Source of the DNA: an uncultured Eubacteriales bacterium
GTDB taxonomy: Bacteria > Bacillota > Clostridia > Peptostreptococcales > Anaerovoracaceae
Direction of reading: 5' to 3'
Length of the DNA: 43,026 nt
NCBI GenBank assembly: GCA_900318155.1
Contig: ONJN01000167.1
Location: 1-43,026 of the forward strand
Shown: positions 15,464 to 23,579 of the stretch, piece after piece
How positions within the stretch are numbered: position 1 is the first letter of the stretch
Layout: each line of letters opens with the position of its first letter
Made by a program: the position numbers and the translations under genes
Notes under the pieces: model-generated
What the model saw: the letters and a program-made list of their open reading frames with translations, nothing else
Told to the model about the DNA's origin: nothing
Databases searched by the model: none

Positions 15464-16177
15464 ATGGGATATGATGTCATCATCGCCTGTGACTTTTCAT
15501 CAAAAAGCGACACACTGCAATTCCTGGACCGCTTCACAGACAGGAAACCTTTTGTCAAAATCGGCATGGAGCTGTTTTACGCGGAAGGACCTGACATCGT
15601 CCGTGAAATCAAAAAACGTGGTCACCGGATCTTCCTGGATCTGAAACTCCATGACATCCCGAACACTGTGGAAAAAGCGATGCGTACGCTGGCCCGTCTC
15701 GATGTCGACATGGCCAACGTTCACGCTGCCGGCGGAATCCGTATGATGGAAGCCGCAAAGAGGGGTCTGACAAAGGAAGACGGAACCTGCGCGGCGCTGA
15801 TCGCTGTTACACAGCTTACCTCTACGAGCCGCTGGATGATGAATAACGAACTTGGAATTCCCGGTGAGGTCACGGACATAGTCACTGCCTACGCAAAGAA
15901 CGCATCGGCCGCGGGCCTTAGCGGCGTCGTATGTTCACCGCTGGAAGCCGGTATGATCCACGATGCCTGCGGAAACCAGTTCCTGGCCGTAACGCCCGGG
16001 ATCCGTTTTGCTGATTCGCCCGCAGACGATCAGAAAAGAATCACGACGCCGGCCGACGCCGACCGGATCGGATCCGATTACATCGTTGTCGGCCGCCCTA
16101 TCACACAGACGGAGGACCCAGTCAGTGCATACGAACGATGCGTAACCGAATTTTGTAAACAAAGGAGCAGATTATGA
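15464..16177 (+). CDS. pyrF: Orotidine 5'-phosphate decarboxylase PyrF
   Basis: 237 residues, last step to UMP. The catalytic charged network is present as Asp and Lys in FLDLKLHDIPNTV, and the phosphate-binding end reads VTPGIRF and SDYIVVGRPIT. It belongs to the common bacterial type 1 form of about 230-240 residues. AAGGAG lies 6 bases before the ATG. Its stop overlaps the pyrE start by 4 bases (ATGA), so the two are translationally coupled, fitting the consecutive PyrE and PyrF reactions. Confidence 0.96.
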   Translation: MGYDVIIACDFSSKSDTLQFLDRFTDRKPFVKIGMELFYAEGPDIVREIKKRGHRIFLDLKLHDIPNTVEKAMRTLARLDVDMANVHAAGGIRMMEAAKRGLTKEDGTCAALIAVTQLTSTSRWMMNNELGIPGEVTDIVTAYAKNASAAGLSGVVCSPLEAGMIHDACGNQFLAVTPGIRFADSPADDQKRITTPADADRIGSDYIVVGRPITQTEDPVSAYERCVTEFCKQRSRL

Positions 16178-16809
16178 TCAATAAAAGAGCAATCGCAGAA
16201 GGACTGCTGTCGATTGGCGCCGTTTTTCTGCGTCCGGACGACCCGTTCACCTGGGCCAGTGGAATCCGGTCTCCGATCTACACGGATAACCGCCTGACTC
16301 TGACGGCCCCTGAACTCCGCACACTGATTGAAGAATCGCTGGCGGAAACAATCCGTACCTGCTATCCGGGCTGTGAGCTCATCATGGGCACCAGCACCGC
16401 CGGAATCGCACACGCCGCAATCACCGGACACATCATGGGACTGCCGGCCGGATACGTCCGCGGATCAAAAAAAGACCACGGTCGCACTAACCAGATTGAA
16501 GGAAAACTGATTCCCGGTCAGAAGACCGTCGTCATTGAAGACCTGATTTCAACGGCCGGATCCGCCTGCGAGACCGTCGAAGTCCTCCGTGCTGCCGGAG
16601 CCGATATTCTCGGCATCGCGAGTATCTTCACGTACGGCATGACCGCAAGCATTGAAAAACTCGCCGCGCATAACGTTGAAAACAACAGCCTCTGCACGCT
16701 GGACGAGCTGCTCGAAGTCGCCGTTCAAAACAAAACCATCGATGAGGACGCAAAGAAACGGATCCTGAAATTCCGCAATGACCCGTCCGATGAAAGCTGG
16801 ATCGGCTGA
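16174..16809 (+). CDS. pyrE: Orotate phosphoribosyltransferase PyrE
   Basis: 211 residues, joins orotate and PRPP to give OMP. The PRPP-binding motif TVVIEDLISTAGSACETVEV is near residue 115, and the flexible-loop Lys region RGSKKDHGRTNQIEG lies before it. AAGGAG is 6 bases upstream of the ATG, inside the pyrF end. The C-terminal residues, about 25, are charged (AKKRILKFRNDPSDESW). pyrB follows after 27 bases. Confidence 0.96.
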   Translation: MINKRAIAEGLLSIGAVFLRPDDPFTWASGIRSPIYTDNRLTLTAPELRTLIEESLAETIRTCYPGCELIMGTSTAGIAHAAITGHIMGLPAGYVRGSKKDHGRTNQIEGKLIPGQKTVVIEDLISTAGSACETVEVLRAAGADILGIASIFTYGMTASIEKLAAHNVENNSLCTLDELLEVAVQNKTIDEDAKKRILKFRNDPSDESWIG

Positions 16810-16836
16810 TCCTTGTTATACAAATGGAGAACACGA

Positions 16837-17757
16837 ATGAACGAGATTAAAAACCTTATCAATATCACTGACCTTTCAGTGCAGGAAATCGACCACCTCG
16901 TAGAGATCGCCGACGACATTATGGCACGCCCGGAAGCCTACCAGGATACCTGTTCGCACAAAAAACTCGCAACGCTTTTCTTTGAGCCGAGCACGCGCAC
17001 CCGCCTGAGCTTCACCGCCGCGATGATGGAACTCGGCGGGAACGTTCTGGGTTTTTCCGATGCTTCCTCCAGTTCATCGACAAAGGGCGAAAGTGTTGCC
17101 GACACGGTGATCATGGCCGGCTGCTACGCCGACATCATCGCGATGCGCCACCCGAAAGAAGGCGCTCCTGTTGTCGCCGCCGGAAAAACCATTGTTCCGA
17201 TCATTAACGCCGGCGACGGCGGCCACTTCCACCCGACACAGACGCTGACCGACCTTTTAACAATACACCGTAAAAAGGGCTCCTTCACCAATTTCACAAT
17301 CGGCCTCTGTGGCGATCTGATGTTCGGCCGGACTGTTCACTCCCTGATCGAGGCCCTGATGCGCTATGAAAACGTACGCTTTATCCTGATTTCTCCACGC
17401 GAACTGAAACTTCCGGAATATATGAAAGAAAAAATGAACGCTGCCGGAGCCGTGTGGGTCGAATACGAAAAACTGGAAGACGCCATTCCGGAACTGGACA
17501 TCCTGTACATGACCAGAGTTCAGAAGGAACGTTTCTTCAACGAGGAAGACTACGTCCGTCTGCGGGACAGCTACATCCTCGATCTGGAAAAACTGGAAGC
17601 GGCAAAGGACGACATGATCATCATGCACCCACTCCCACGCGTCAACGAAATCGCCGTCGAAGTAGATAATGACCCGCGCGCATGCTATTTTTATCAGGCG
17701 CTCTGTGGAAAATACATCCGCATGGCTTTAATCCTTTATCTTCTCGGGCTGAAATAG
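16837..17757 (+). CDS. pyrB: Aspartate carbamoyltransferase catalytic chain PyrB
   Basis: 306 residues, condenses carbamoyl phosphate with aspartate, the first committed pyrimidine step. Carbamoyl phosphate loop [12 protein letters not shown], the SSSSTKGES loop that reaches the neighbouring active site, and HPLPRVNEI are all intact. The start is ATG 16837 with GGAGA 8 bases before; the frame runs 8 codons upstream from a TTG that lacks a ribosome site. It is followed 9 bases later by pyrI, so the enzyme should be the regulated dodecamer of PyrB and PyrI. No carbamoyl phosphate synthase gene lies in the window. Confidence 0.97.
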   Translation: MNEIKNLINITDLSVQEIDHLVEIADDIMARPEAYQDTCSHKKLATLFFEPSTRTRLSFTAAMMELGGNVLGFSDASSSSSTKGESVADTVIMAGCYADIIAMRHPKEGAPVVAAGKTIVPIINAGDGGHFHPTQTLTDLLTIHRKKGSFTNFTIGLCGDLMFGRTVHSLIEALMRYENVRFILISPRELKLPEYMKEKMNAAGAVWVEYEKLEDAIPELDILYMTRVQKERFFNEEDYVRLRDSYILDLEKLEAAKDDMIIMHPLPRVNEIAVEVDNDPRACYFYQALCGKYIRMALILYLLGLK

Positions 17758-17766
17758 GAGGAACCA

Positions 17767-18204
17767 ATGAACATAGACGGACTGACAAACGGAACCGTGA
17801 TCGATCACATCACCGCCGGACGCGGAATGAGAATTTATGAACTTCTCCGACTCGATAAACTGGACTGCACCGTCGCGATCATCCAGAACGCGACCAGCAG
17901 CAAACACGGACGTAAAGATATCATTAAAGTAGATACAATGATGGATCTGGACTTAGACATTCTGGGCTACGTCGACAATACCGCCACAGTCAACATTATC
18001 CGCAATGGATCTGTTGTAAAAAAAATCAACGCGGAACTGCCGGAAACGCTGACAAATGTCATTCACTGCCACAACCCGCGCTGCATCACCTCCGTTGAGC
18101 AGGGCATCAACCACGTATTCAGGCTTGTTAATAAAGAAACAAGATCCTACCGCTGCGTTTACTGCGATACGGAATACCGCGAGCGCTCGGATTCTCCGTA
18201 CTGA
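17767..18204 (+). CDS. pyrI: Aspartate carbamoyltransferase regulatory chain PyrI
   Basis: 145 residues. It binds CTP/ATP in the N-terminal allosteric domain (GTVIDHITAGRGMRIYELL) and holds a structural zinc with four cysteines in CHNPRCI and CVYCDTEY in the C-terminal domain, which contacts PyrB. Slightly shorter than the 153 residues of enterobacteria. AGGAGG lies 5 bases before the ATG. Its presence means feedback control at enzyme level, useful here since no transcriptional attenuator is visible. End of the pyr run; the metallopeptidase gene begins about 75 to 100 bases later. Confidence 0.96.
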   Translation: MNIDGLTNGTVIDHITAGRGMRIYELLRLDKLDCTVAIIQNATSSKHGRKDIIKVDTMMDLDLDILGYVDNTATVNIIRNGSVVKKINAELPETLTNVIHCHNPRCITSVEQGINHVFRLVNKETRSYRCVYCDTEYRERSDSPY

Positions 18205-18277
18205 TCCGGCTCGGAGGCATATCCCGCTTCCGACTTCCGATCATTCCGATAACTAATACCGATCAGAAACCGGCGCA

Positions 18278-18874
18278 TTGACGCCGAACAAGGAGGTTGC
18301 CATAGACACCAGGAATATCAAAATCATCCGCAGCGGCCGTAAGACGATTGCCCTGGAAATCACACAGGACGCGGAGATTATTGTCCGCGCGCCATACCAT
18401 TTTACCGACCGGGCAATAAGTAACTTTGTCCGGTCAAAATCCGACTGGATTCGAAAACACCTGTCAAAAATGGAAAAGCTCGCCGCGGACCGCGCTGCGC
18501 TGGAGCCTTTGACAAAGGGAGATATTGAAAAACTGGCAGAGGATGCCCTCCGCTACATTCCCCTCCGGGTCCGTGAAATCGCGAAAAAAATGGGTGTAAC
18601 ATTCGGCAATATCACGATCCGCAACCAGAAAACGCGCTGGGGCAGCTGCAGTGCCAAAGGCAATCTGAACTTCAACTGCCTGCTTATGCTGACGCCGCCT
18701 GAAGTCGTCGATTACGTGATCATCCACGAACTCTGCCACCGCATCCATATGAACCATTCGCCTGCTTTCTGGCGGGAAGTGGAAAAGTATGACCCCGGCT
18801 ACCGGGACAAAAAGAAATGGATGAAGGAACACGGCCGCGTGCTGTTTGACCGCATGGCGGCGGGAAGCCATTAA
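18278..18874 (+). CDS. YgjP/SprT-like zinc metallopeptidase (M48-type HExxH)
   Basis: About 190-198 residues of the YgjP/DUF45 family. The zinc motif is VIIHELCHRIHMNHS with further ligand side chains in the next helix, and RWGSCSAKGNLNFN is the family signature. These proteins are cytosolic putative proteases of unclear substrate. The start is a problem: TTG 18278 is the only standard in-frame start but has no ribosome site. A perfect AAGGAGG lies at 18290-18296, and 5 bases after it comes ATAGAC at 18302, in frame, where the family normally begins. Either ATA is used as a start, or an ATG was changed or misread. The true start is probably 18302. Located between pyrI and murE on the same strand. 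Confidence 0.85.
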   Translation: MTPNKEVAIDTRNIKIIRSGRKTIALEITQDAEIIVRAPYHFTDRAISNFVRSKSDWIRKHLSKMEKLAADRAALEPLTKGDIEKLAEDALRYIPLRVREIAKKMGVTFGNITIRNQKTRWGSCSAKGNLNFNCLLMLTPPEVVDYVIIHELCHRIHMNHSPAFWREVEKYDPGYRDKKKWMKEHGRVLFDRMAAGSH

Positions 18875-18898
18875 GAATCACTTCAAGGAGTTTTAAAT

Positions 18899-20419
18899 AT
18901 GCTATTATCCACACTGTTTGCGGGACAGCCGGACATTGAAATCAGCGGAATCACTCTCGATTCAAGAACCGTCCGTCCCGGATATATGTTTTTCTGTATA
19001 GAAGGTACCGAACTCGACGGACATAAATTCGCCGGAAAAGCGGCTGAAGCCGGTGCTGCGGCAATCGTCTGCAGCAAGCCGGTAACAAAAGTCTCCGGCG
19101 TTACCTGCATTCAGGTTTGCGACACTTCGGTCGAACTGAACCGGGTCAGTGACCTGTTCTTCGACCGTCCGAGCCGCCGGATGACTGTCTTCGGCGCAAC
19201 CGGAACCAACGGAAAATCAACAATGACCAGCATCATCAGCGACATCTACTCCGCTTATAAACCATGCGGATATATGGGTACCATCGCGATCCGCTACGGC
19301 GGCTTTTCCCGCGTCCCGAACCTGACGACTCCGGATCCGGTCGAAACCCACGCGAACCTGAAGGAGATGCTGGATCACGGCATGCAGGCCGTCGCCATGG
19401 AAGTCAGCTCACAGGGACTTGACCGAGGCCGCGTCGATTCTGTCGACTTCGACTGCGCTGTGTTTACGAACCTGACGCACGATCATCTCGACTACCACAA
19501 GACGATGGAGAATTATTTTGATGCCAAAAAGCGACTGTTCAGAAATCTCCGTCCGGATGCCGTCGCCGTGCTCAACGCGGACGACGCAATCAGCATCGAA
19601 GGCCTGAAGGAATGCTGTCCGTGCCGGTATGTTACTTACGGTACCGATCAGGGTGAGACCAGCGTCGACGAAAACGGCTACCCTGTCTCCGGCAGCCGCT
19701 GCCGGAGCGGTACGGCCGAAACGATCGATTACTTCGCGGAAAATATCCGTCTTAAGGCCGACGGCACAGAGTTTACGCTTTGTCACAAGGGCAAAAGGTA
19801 TCCGGTCGCTACAAACCTGGCCGCGCTTTACAACATCTACAACCTGCTCGGCGCGATCGCCGCGATGCATGAATGCGGCATGCCGCTGGAGCAGATGATT
19901 CCGCTTCTTGCCGATATCCCGCAGGTTGACGGGCGCATGGAACGGATCGACGAAGGCCAGGACTTCACGGTCATCGTTGACTACGCCCACACACCGGACG
20001 GTTACGAAAAAATTTTCAGCTACGCTCTTGAGATTACCCGGGAAAGCGGCGGCAAAATCTACGCCGTCTTCGGATGCCCAGGTAAACGCGACACTGACAA
20101 AAGGCCGGTCATGGGCGAGATCGCCGGCCGCTGCGCCGATGAAGTCGTAATCACTTCGCAGGATCCGCGCGACTCGGAGCCGGCGGAAATTGCGAAAGAC
20201 ATTCTTAAAGGTGTCGAAAAGAACAACTGCCGCCATTCCTTCATTGAAGACCGGGAAGCCGCGATCGAGAAAGGAATCCGACTCGCGGGTCCGGGCGACG
20301 TCGTGCTCGCCCTCGGCAAGGGCAGCGAATCGTATATGTACTATGAAGAAGGCCGCCGCCCGTGGATCACGGACGCGGAGGCCGCCCGGCAGGCTCTGCG
20401 AAAGCTCGCGGAAGAATAG
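18899..20419 (+). CDS. murE: UDP-N-acetylmuramyl-tripeptide synthetase, MurE type
   Basis: 506 residues, an ATP ligase adding the third residue of the peptidoglycan stem peptide in the cytoplasm. N-terminal UDP-MurNAc region ITLDSRTVRPGYMFFCIEG, ATP loop FGATGTNGKSTMT at about 98-110, central VFTNLTHDHLDYHKTM, and C-terminal VDYAHTPDGYEKIF are all intact. The diaminopimelate specificity motif usually DNPR reads QDPR at 421-424, and GKGHE reads GKGSE at 473-477; the Arg and final Glu that contact diaminopimelate remain. So the added residue could be meso-diaminopimelate or another amino acid. AAGGAG is 8 bases before the ATG. Two hairpins follow it. Confidence 0.9.
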   Translation: MLLSTLFAGQPDIEISGITLDSRTVRPGYMFFCIEGTELDGHKFAGKAAEAGAAAIVCSKPVTKVSGVTCIQVCDTSVELNRVSDLFFDRPSRRMTVFGATGTNGKSTMTSIISDIYSAYKPCGYMGTIAIRYGGFSRVPNLTTPDPVETHANLKEMLDHGMQAVAMEVSSQGLDRGRVDSVDFDCAVFTNLTHDHLDYHKTMENYFDAKKRLFRNLRPDAVAVLNADDAISIEGLKECCPCRYVTYGTDQGETSVDENGYPVSGSRCRSGTAETIDYFAENIRLKADGTEFTLCHKGKRYPVATNLAALYNIYNLLGAIAAMHECGMPLEQMIPLLADIPQVDGRMERIDEGQDFTVIVDYAHTPDGYEKIFSYALEITRESGGKIYAVFGCPGKRDTDKRPVMGEIAGRCADEVVITSQDPRDSEPAEIAKDILKGVEKNNCRHSFIEDREAAIEKGIRLAGPGDVVLALGKGSESYMYYEEGRRPWITDAEAARQALRKLAEE

Positions 20420-20461
20420 AGTTCCTGATACCTTTGTCTTCATAGTAATTGCGGCGGCAGT

Positions 20462-20481
20462 CTCCGCACATAGTTGCGGAG
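20462..20481. other. Hairpin downstream of murE
   Basis: CTCCGCA and TGCGGAG form a 7-bp stem around a 6-base loop, 43 bases after the murE stop. No U-tract follows on the plus strand, so terminator function is uncertain. Confidence 0.4.
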
Positions 20482-20503
20482 TGAACAAAAAGGGATACTA
20501 AGA

Positions 20504-20551
20504 GAGATGCGGTACTGTACGGGTAAATATCCACAAGCAGTACCGCATCTC
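20504..20551. terminator. Long hairpin between convergent murE and fab operons
   Basis: GAGATGCGGTACTG (20504-20517) pairs perfectly over 14 bp with CAGTACCGCATCTC (20538-20551), loop of 20 bases. It lies between two converging operons. On the minus strand CTTTTTGTTC comes 15 bases later; on the plus strand there is no U-tract. It is preceded by ACTAAGAGA, as is the hairpin at 2653-2690, suggesting a shared 3'-end element. Confidence 0.5.
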
Positions 20552-20652
20552 CCATAGGATGAAATTATAATGTATTTACTTCAGAAGTCACACTGATATC
20601 ATTCTGAAGGTGTACTCCGGCATTAACCAAATTATTTTTATCATTACCTTTA

Positions 20653-21132
20653 TCATTTCTCCACCCGCCGACTCGCGACCTGGCGCAGAATATCACGTTC
20701 ATTCATCAACTCACCGGCGACGATGTCAAGCATGCGGGTAAATTCATCCAGTTCTTCTTCCGTGAAACGCTCGCGCATGCGACCGCAGACAACATAAACG
20801 TAATTGAAAATATCCGAGTAGATTTCGTCATATTTGCCAGTAGCTTCGAGATGATATTCCCTTTTATCAATGTCACTGCGAACCTTTTTAATGTAGCCTT
20901 TTTTACTCAGGCGGTTGACTCGATAAGCGGCGTTTGGTGCAGAAAGACCCGCAAAGGACGAGAATTCATTGACCGTCGGGTTGCCAAGCGCTTTAACCAG
21001 TTCCATGCAGAGCACTTCCTGTTCGCTTAATGCATCGACCTCATCCACATCCAGGCGCCGCATAATCCGCACGTATAGATTTAATTTAAACTTTCTGTAG
21101 ATTTTTGCAAAACTTTCTTCCAGCGTACGCAT
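20653..21132 (-). CDS. MarR-family regulator, FabT-like, of the fatty acid operon
   Basis: 159 residues with the MarR winged helix: ALSEQEVLCMELVKALGNPT, the recognition helix around GLSAPNAAYRVNRLSKKGYI and the wing KKVRSDIDKREYHLEATGK. It is the last gene of the acpP-to-fabZ run, 12 bases after fabZ, and read from the same transcript. In streptococci and clostridia the fab genes are controlled by a MarR protein (FabT) that binds DNA when loaded with acyl-ACP, and position suggests the same role here, although FabT usually lies near the start of the operon. The palindrome at 30688-30723 is the probable target. GAGG is 6 bases before the ATG. Confidence 0.85.
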   Translation of the reverse strand: MRTLEESFAKIYRKFKLNLYVRIMRRLDVDEVDALSEQEVLCMELVKALGNPTVNEFSSFAGLSAPNAAYRVNRLSKKGYIKKVRSDIDKREYHLEATGKYDEIYSDIFNYVYVVCGRMRERFTEEELDEFTRMLDIVAGELMNERDILRQVASRRVEK

Positions 21133-21144
21133 ATCCTTCCTCTG

Positions 21145-21570
21145 TTATTTAACAATAAAAGAAAGCTCTGCCTGCGCCACGATGTTGCTTTTTACGCTGG
21201 CAACCGCCTTCCCGAATCCAACGGGTCCACGTCGACCCGTAATCTCACAGCAGAGCTCAAGGACATCACCCGGAACGACCTCTTTTCTAAAGCGGCAGTT
21301 CTTAATGCCGCCGAACATCACGATTTTTCCGTGATACTTTTCTTCAGAAAGGATAGCCACAGACCCGGTCTGCGCAAGCGCTTCGATAATCAATGCGCCC
21401 GGCATGACCGCTCTGCCGGGAAAATGCCCCTGAAAAAAGGGCTCATTCGCGGTGACACATTTCAGTCCCATCGCCCACTTCCCGGCTTCCATGTCCGTGA
21501 TCCGGTCTACAAGCAGGAACGGATTACGGTGCGGTATGATTTCCTTTATTTCTTCAATACTCATTTTCAT
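21145..21570 (-). CDS. fabZ: 3-hydroxyacyl-ACP dehydratase FabZ
   Basis: 141 residues, a hot-dog fold enzyme removing water from 3-hydroxyacyl-ACP. Catalytic His49 is in GHFPGRAVMPG and Glu63 in IIEALAQTG. Length is standard. The start is ATG 21570 with GAGG 7 bases before it; the much longer frame upstream is antisense-like Arg-rich shadow of fabF. It overlaps the end of fabF by 17 bases, which couples translation. The regulator gene follows. Confidence 0.95.
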   Translation of the reverse strand: MKMSIEEIKEIIPHRNPFLLVDRITDMEAGKWAMGLKCVTANEPFFQGHFPGRAVMPGALIIEALAQTGSVAILSEEKYHGKIVMFGGIKNCRFRKEVVPGDVLELCCEITGRRGPVGFGKAVASVKSNIVAQAELSFIVK

Positions 21571-22804
21571 TATACCACCTCTTGAACACAATTGTAGCGT
21601 TATGCCCGCCAAAACCGAAAGAATTTGAAATCGCCCAATTAGTATCGAGCGGCTTTTTTTCATTCGCCGCAACATCCAGATCACAATCCGGATCCGGTAT
21701 TTGGTAACCGATCGTCGGCGGCGCGACCTGTTTCTGCAGCGCATTCATTGTGAGAATCGCCTCAACCGCACCGGTTGCCCCAAGCATGTGCCCGGTCATA
21801 GACTTCGTTGACGACATCACAAGTCGGTATGCGTGATTACCGAAGACATCTTTCACAGCCCGTGTTTCACACCGGTCATTCATCTCAGTCGACGTACCGT
21901 GCGCATTAATATAGCCAACATCCTGTGGCGTAATTCCTGCATCGGACAAAGCATTTTTTATGCAGTGCGCTGCGCCATACCCATCTTCAGGAGGCGACGT
22001 CATATGATGCGCGTCGCAGCTGGTGCCGTAGCCAGTGATTTCACCAAGAATCTCTGCCCCGCGCTTCTTCGCGTGCCAATATTCCTCCAGAATCAGAATT
22101 CCGGCGCCTTCGCCCATGACAAAGCCGTTTCGTTCTTTGTCGAACGGTATTGACGCGCGCAGCGGATCTTTTGTTTCTGACAAAGCCTTCATCGATGTAA
22201 AGCCTCCTATTCCGAGCGGAGTGATACAGCTTTCGCTGCCGCCGGCTGCCATCACATCCATGTATCCGTCGCGAATCTGTCGAAAGGCTTCACCAACGGA
22301 ATTGGCCGAAGATGCGCAGGCTGTTACGGTACTGATGCAGCTCCCCTGAAAACCCAATTCGATCGCGACCATGCCGGCGGCCATATTACAGATAGTCATT
22401 GGCACGAACAACGGCGAGACTCGGTCAAAACCATGTTTTAGTCCTCTGCTGTGCTCTCTTTCGATTATATCCAGACCACCGATGCCACTGGAAATACAGA
22501 TACCGGAGCGCCAACGATCTTCCTTTGTCATATCGAGCCCACTCTGCCGGAAAGCTTCCCGGGAAGCGACAAGCGCGATCTGTGTAAATCGGGCTACACG
22601 CCGCGCCTTCATCCTATCCATGTAATCTTCCGACCTGAAGCCTTTGAGCTCACCGGCAACTTTCACCTTCATTTCCACTGTATCGTAAGACGTGATTTCT
22701 CCGATCCCGCAGACTCCGGACTCCGCATTCCTGCATGTTTCCTCCGCAGTATTTCCGATTGGTGTGAGCGCTCCCGTGCCGGTTATCACTACTCTCCGTT
22801 TCAT
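21554..22804 (-). CDS. fabF: Beta-ketoacyl-ACP synthase II FabF
   Basis: 416 residues, condenses malonyl-ACP with growing acyl-ACP. Active-site Cys163 is in VTACASSANS; the two His are in NAHGTSTEMND and TKSMTGHMLGATGAVE. Start at ATG 22804, 6 bases after GGGAGG; a GTG six codons upstream would include that site and is rejected. It is the only elongating synthase in the cluster and no FabA/FabB pair is present, so unsaturated fatty acid formation must occur another way. 34 bases separate it from fabG. Confidence 0.95.
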   Translation of the reverse strand: MKRRVVITGTGALTPIGNTAEETCRNAESGVCGIGEITSYDTVEMKVKVAGELKGFRSEDYMDRMKARRVARFTQIALVASREAFRQSGLDMTKEDRWRSGICISSGIGGLDIIEREHSRGLKHGFDRVSPLFVPMTICNMAAGMVAIELGFQGSCISTVTACASSANSVGEAFRQIRDGYMDVMAAGGSESCITPLGIGGFTSMKALSETKDPLRASIPFDKERNGFVMGEGAGILILEEYWHAKKRGAEILGEITGYGTSCDAHHMTSPPEDGYGAAHCIKNALSDAGITPQDVGYINAHGTSTEMNDRCETRAVKDVFGNHAYRLVMSSTKSMTGHMLGATGAVEAILTMNALQKQVAPPTIGYQIPDPDCDLDVAANEKKPLDTNWAISNSFGFGGHNATIVFKRWYNENEY

Positions 22805-22838
22805 CCTGAACCTCCCGTTCACTCCCGTTACTATTTAC

Positions 22839-23579
22839 TTACATGTACATTCCACCGTCCACGTTAAGAACATGCCCTGTAATGTATGATGATTCCTCCT
22901 TTGCCAGGAAAGCCGCCGCGTTCGCAACGTCCTCCGACTGCCCGATCCTGCCCGCCGGTACTGCCCTGATAGCCGCAGAGCGGAATGCGTCCGTCATACG
23001 TTTTGTCATGTCTGTATCGATCATTCCCGGAGCAATCGCATTGACTGTAATTCCGCGCGCAGCGACCTCTTTGGCAAAAGACTTTGTAAGCCCGATAATG
23101 CCCGCCTTGCTCGCTGCATAATTTGCCTGTCCGGCGTTCCCGGCCAGCCCACTGACCGAAGAAAGATTGATGATCCGACCGTAACGCTGCCGTATCATTA
23201 TCCTCGAAACCGCCTTCATCATGCGATACGTGCCATACAGATTGGTTTCCATAACTTCTGTCAGCTCTTCTTCTTTCATAACTATTAAGAGATTATCGCG
23301 TGTGATCCCCGCATTATTCACAAGAATGTCGATCGTTCCAAATGCCTTCTTTGCCTCGTCTGCTAAAGTCTGGCACTCTTCCGGTACCGTAACGTCGCAA
23401 CGAACAACCATCGTACCCGCCGCGCCTGACTTGCGGCATCTTTTTGCCGTCTCCTCAGCCGCCTCTTCACTTCCCGAATACGCAATTACCACCGCAGCGC
23501 CTTCCTGCGCGAACCGGCAGGCGACTGCCCGTCCTATCCCGCGTCCCGCGCCTGTAATCACTGCTGTTCTTCCCTTCAT
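22839..23579 (-). CDS. fabG: 3-oxoacyl-ACP reductase FabG
   Basis: 246 residues, short-chain dehydrogenase that reduces 3-oxoacyl-ACP with NADPH. The cofactor loop is GAGRGIG at 10-16, and Ser141, Tyr154 and Lys158 (ANYAASKAG) are the catalytic triad. The end DVTVPEEC and VLNVDGGMYM are typical of FabG. ATG 23579 has GGAGG 7 bases before; the longer frame overlaps fabD in shadow. It overlaps the fabD stop by 4 bases (ATGA). Confidence 0.95.
   Translation of the reverse strand: MKGRTAVITGAGRGIGRAVACRFAQEGAAVVIAYSGSEEAAEETAKRCRKSGAAGTMVVRCDVTVPEECQTLADEAKKAFGTIDILVNNAGITRDNLLIVMKEEELTEVMETNLYGTYRMMKAVSRIMIRQRYGRIINLSSVSGLAGNAGQANYAASKAGIIGLTKSFAKEVAARGITVNAIAPGMIDTDMTKRMTDAFRSAAIRAVPAGRIGQSEDVANAAAFLAKEESSYITGHVLNVDGGMYM

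Noticed and set aside
21571..21744. Arg-rich 58-residue extension of FabZ.
   Set aside because: It is the shifted-frame shadow of fabF; ATG 21570 has its own ribosome site and fits the family.
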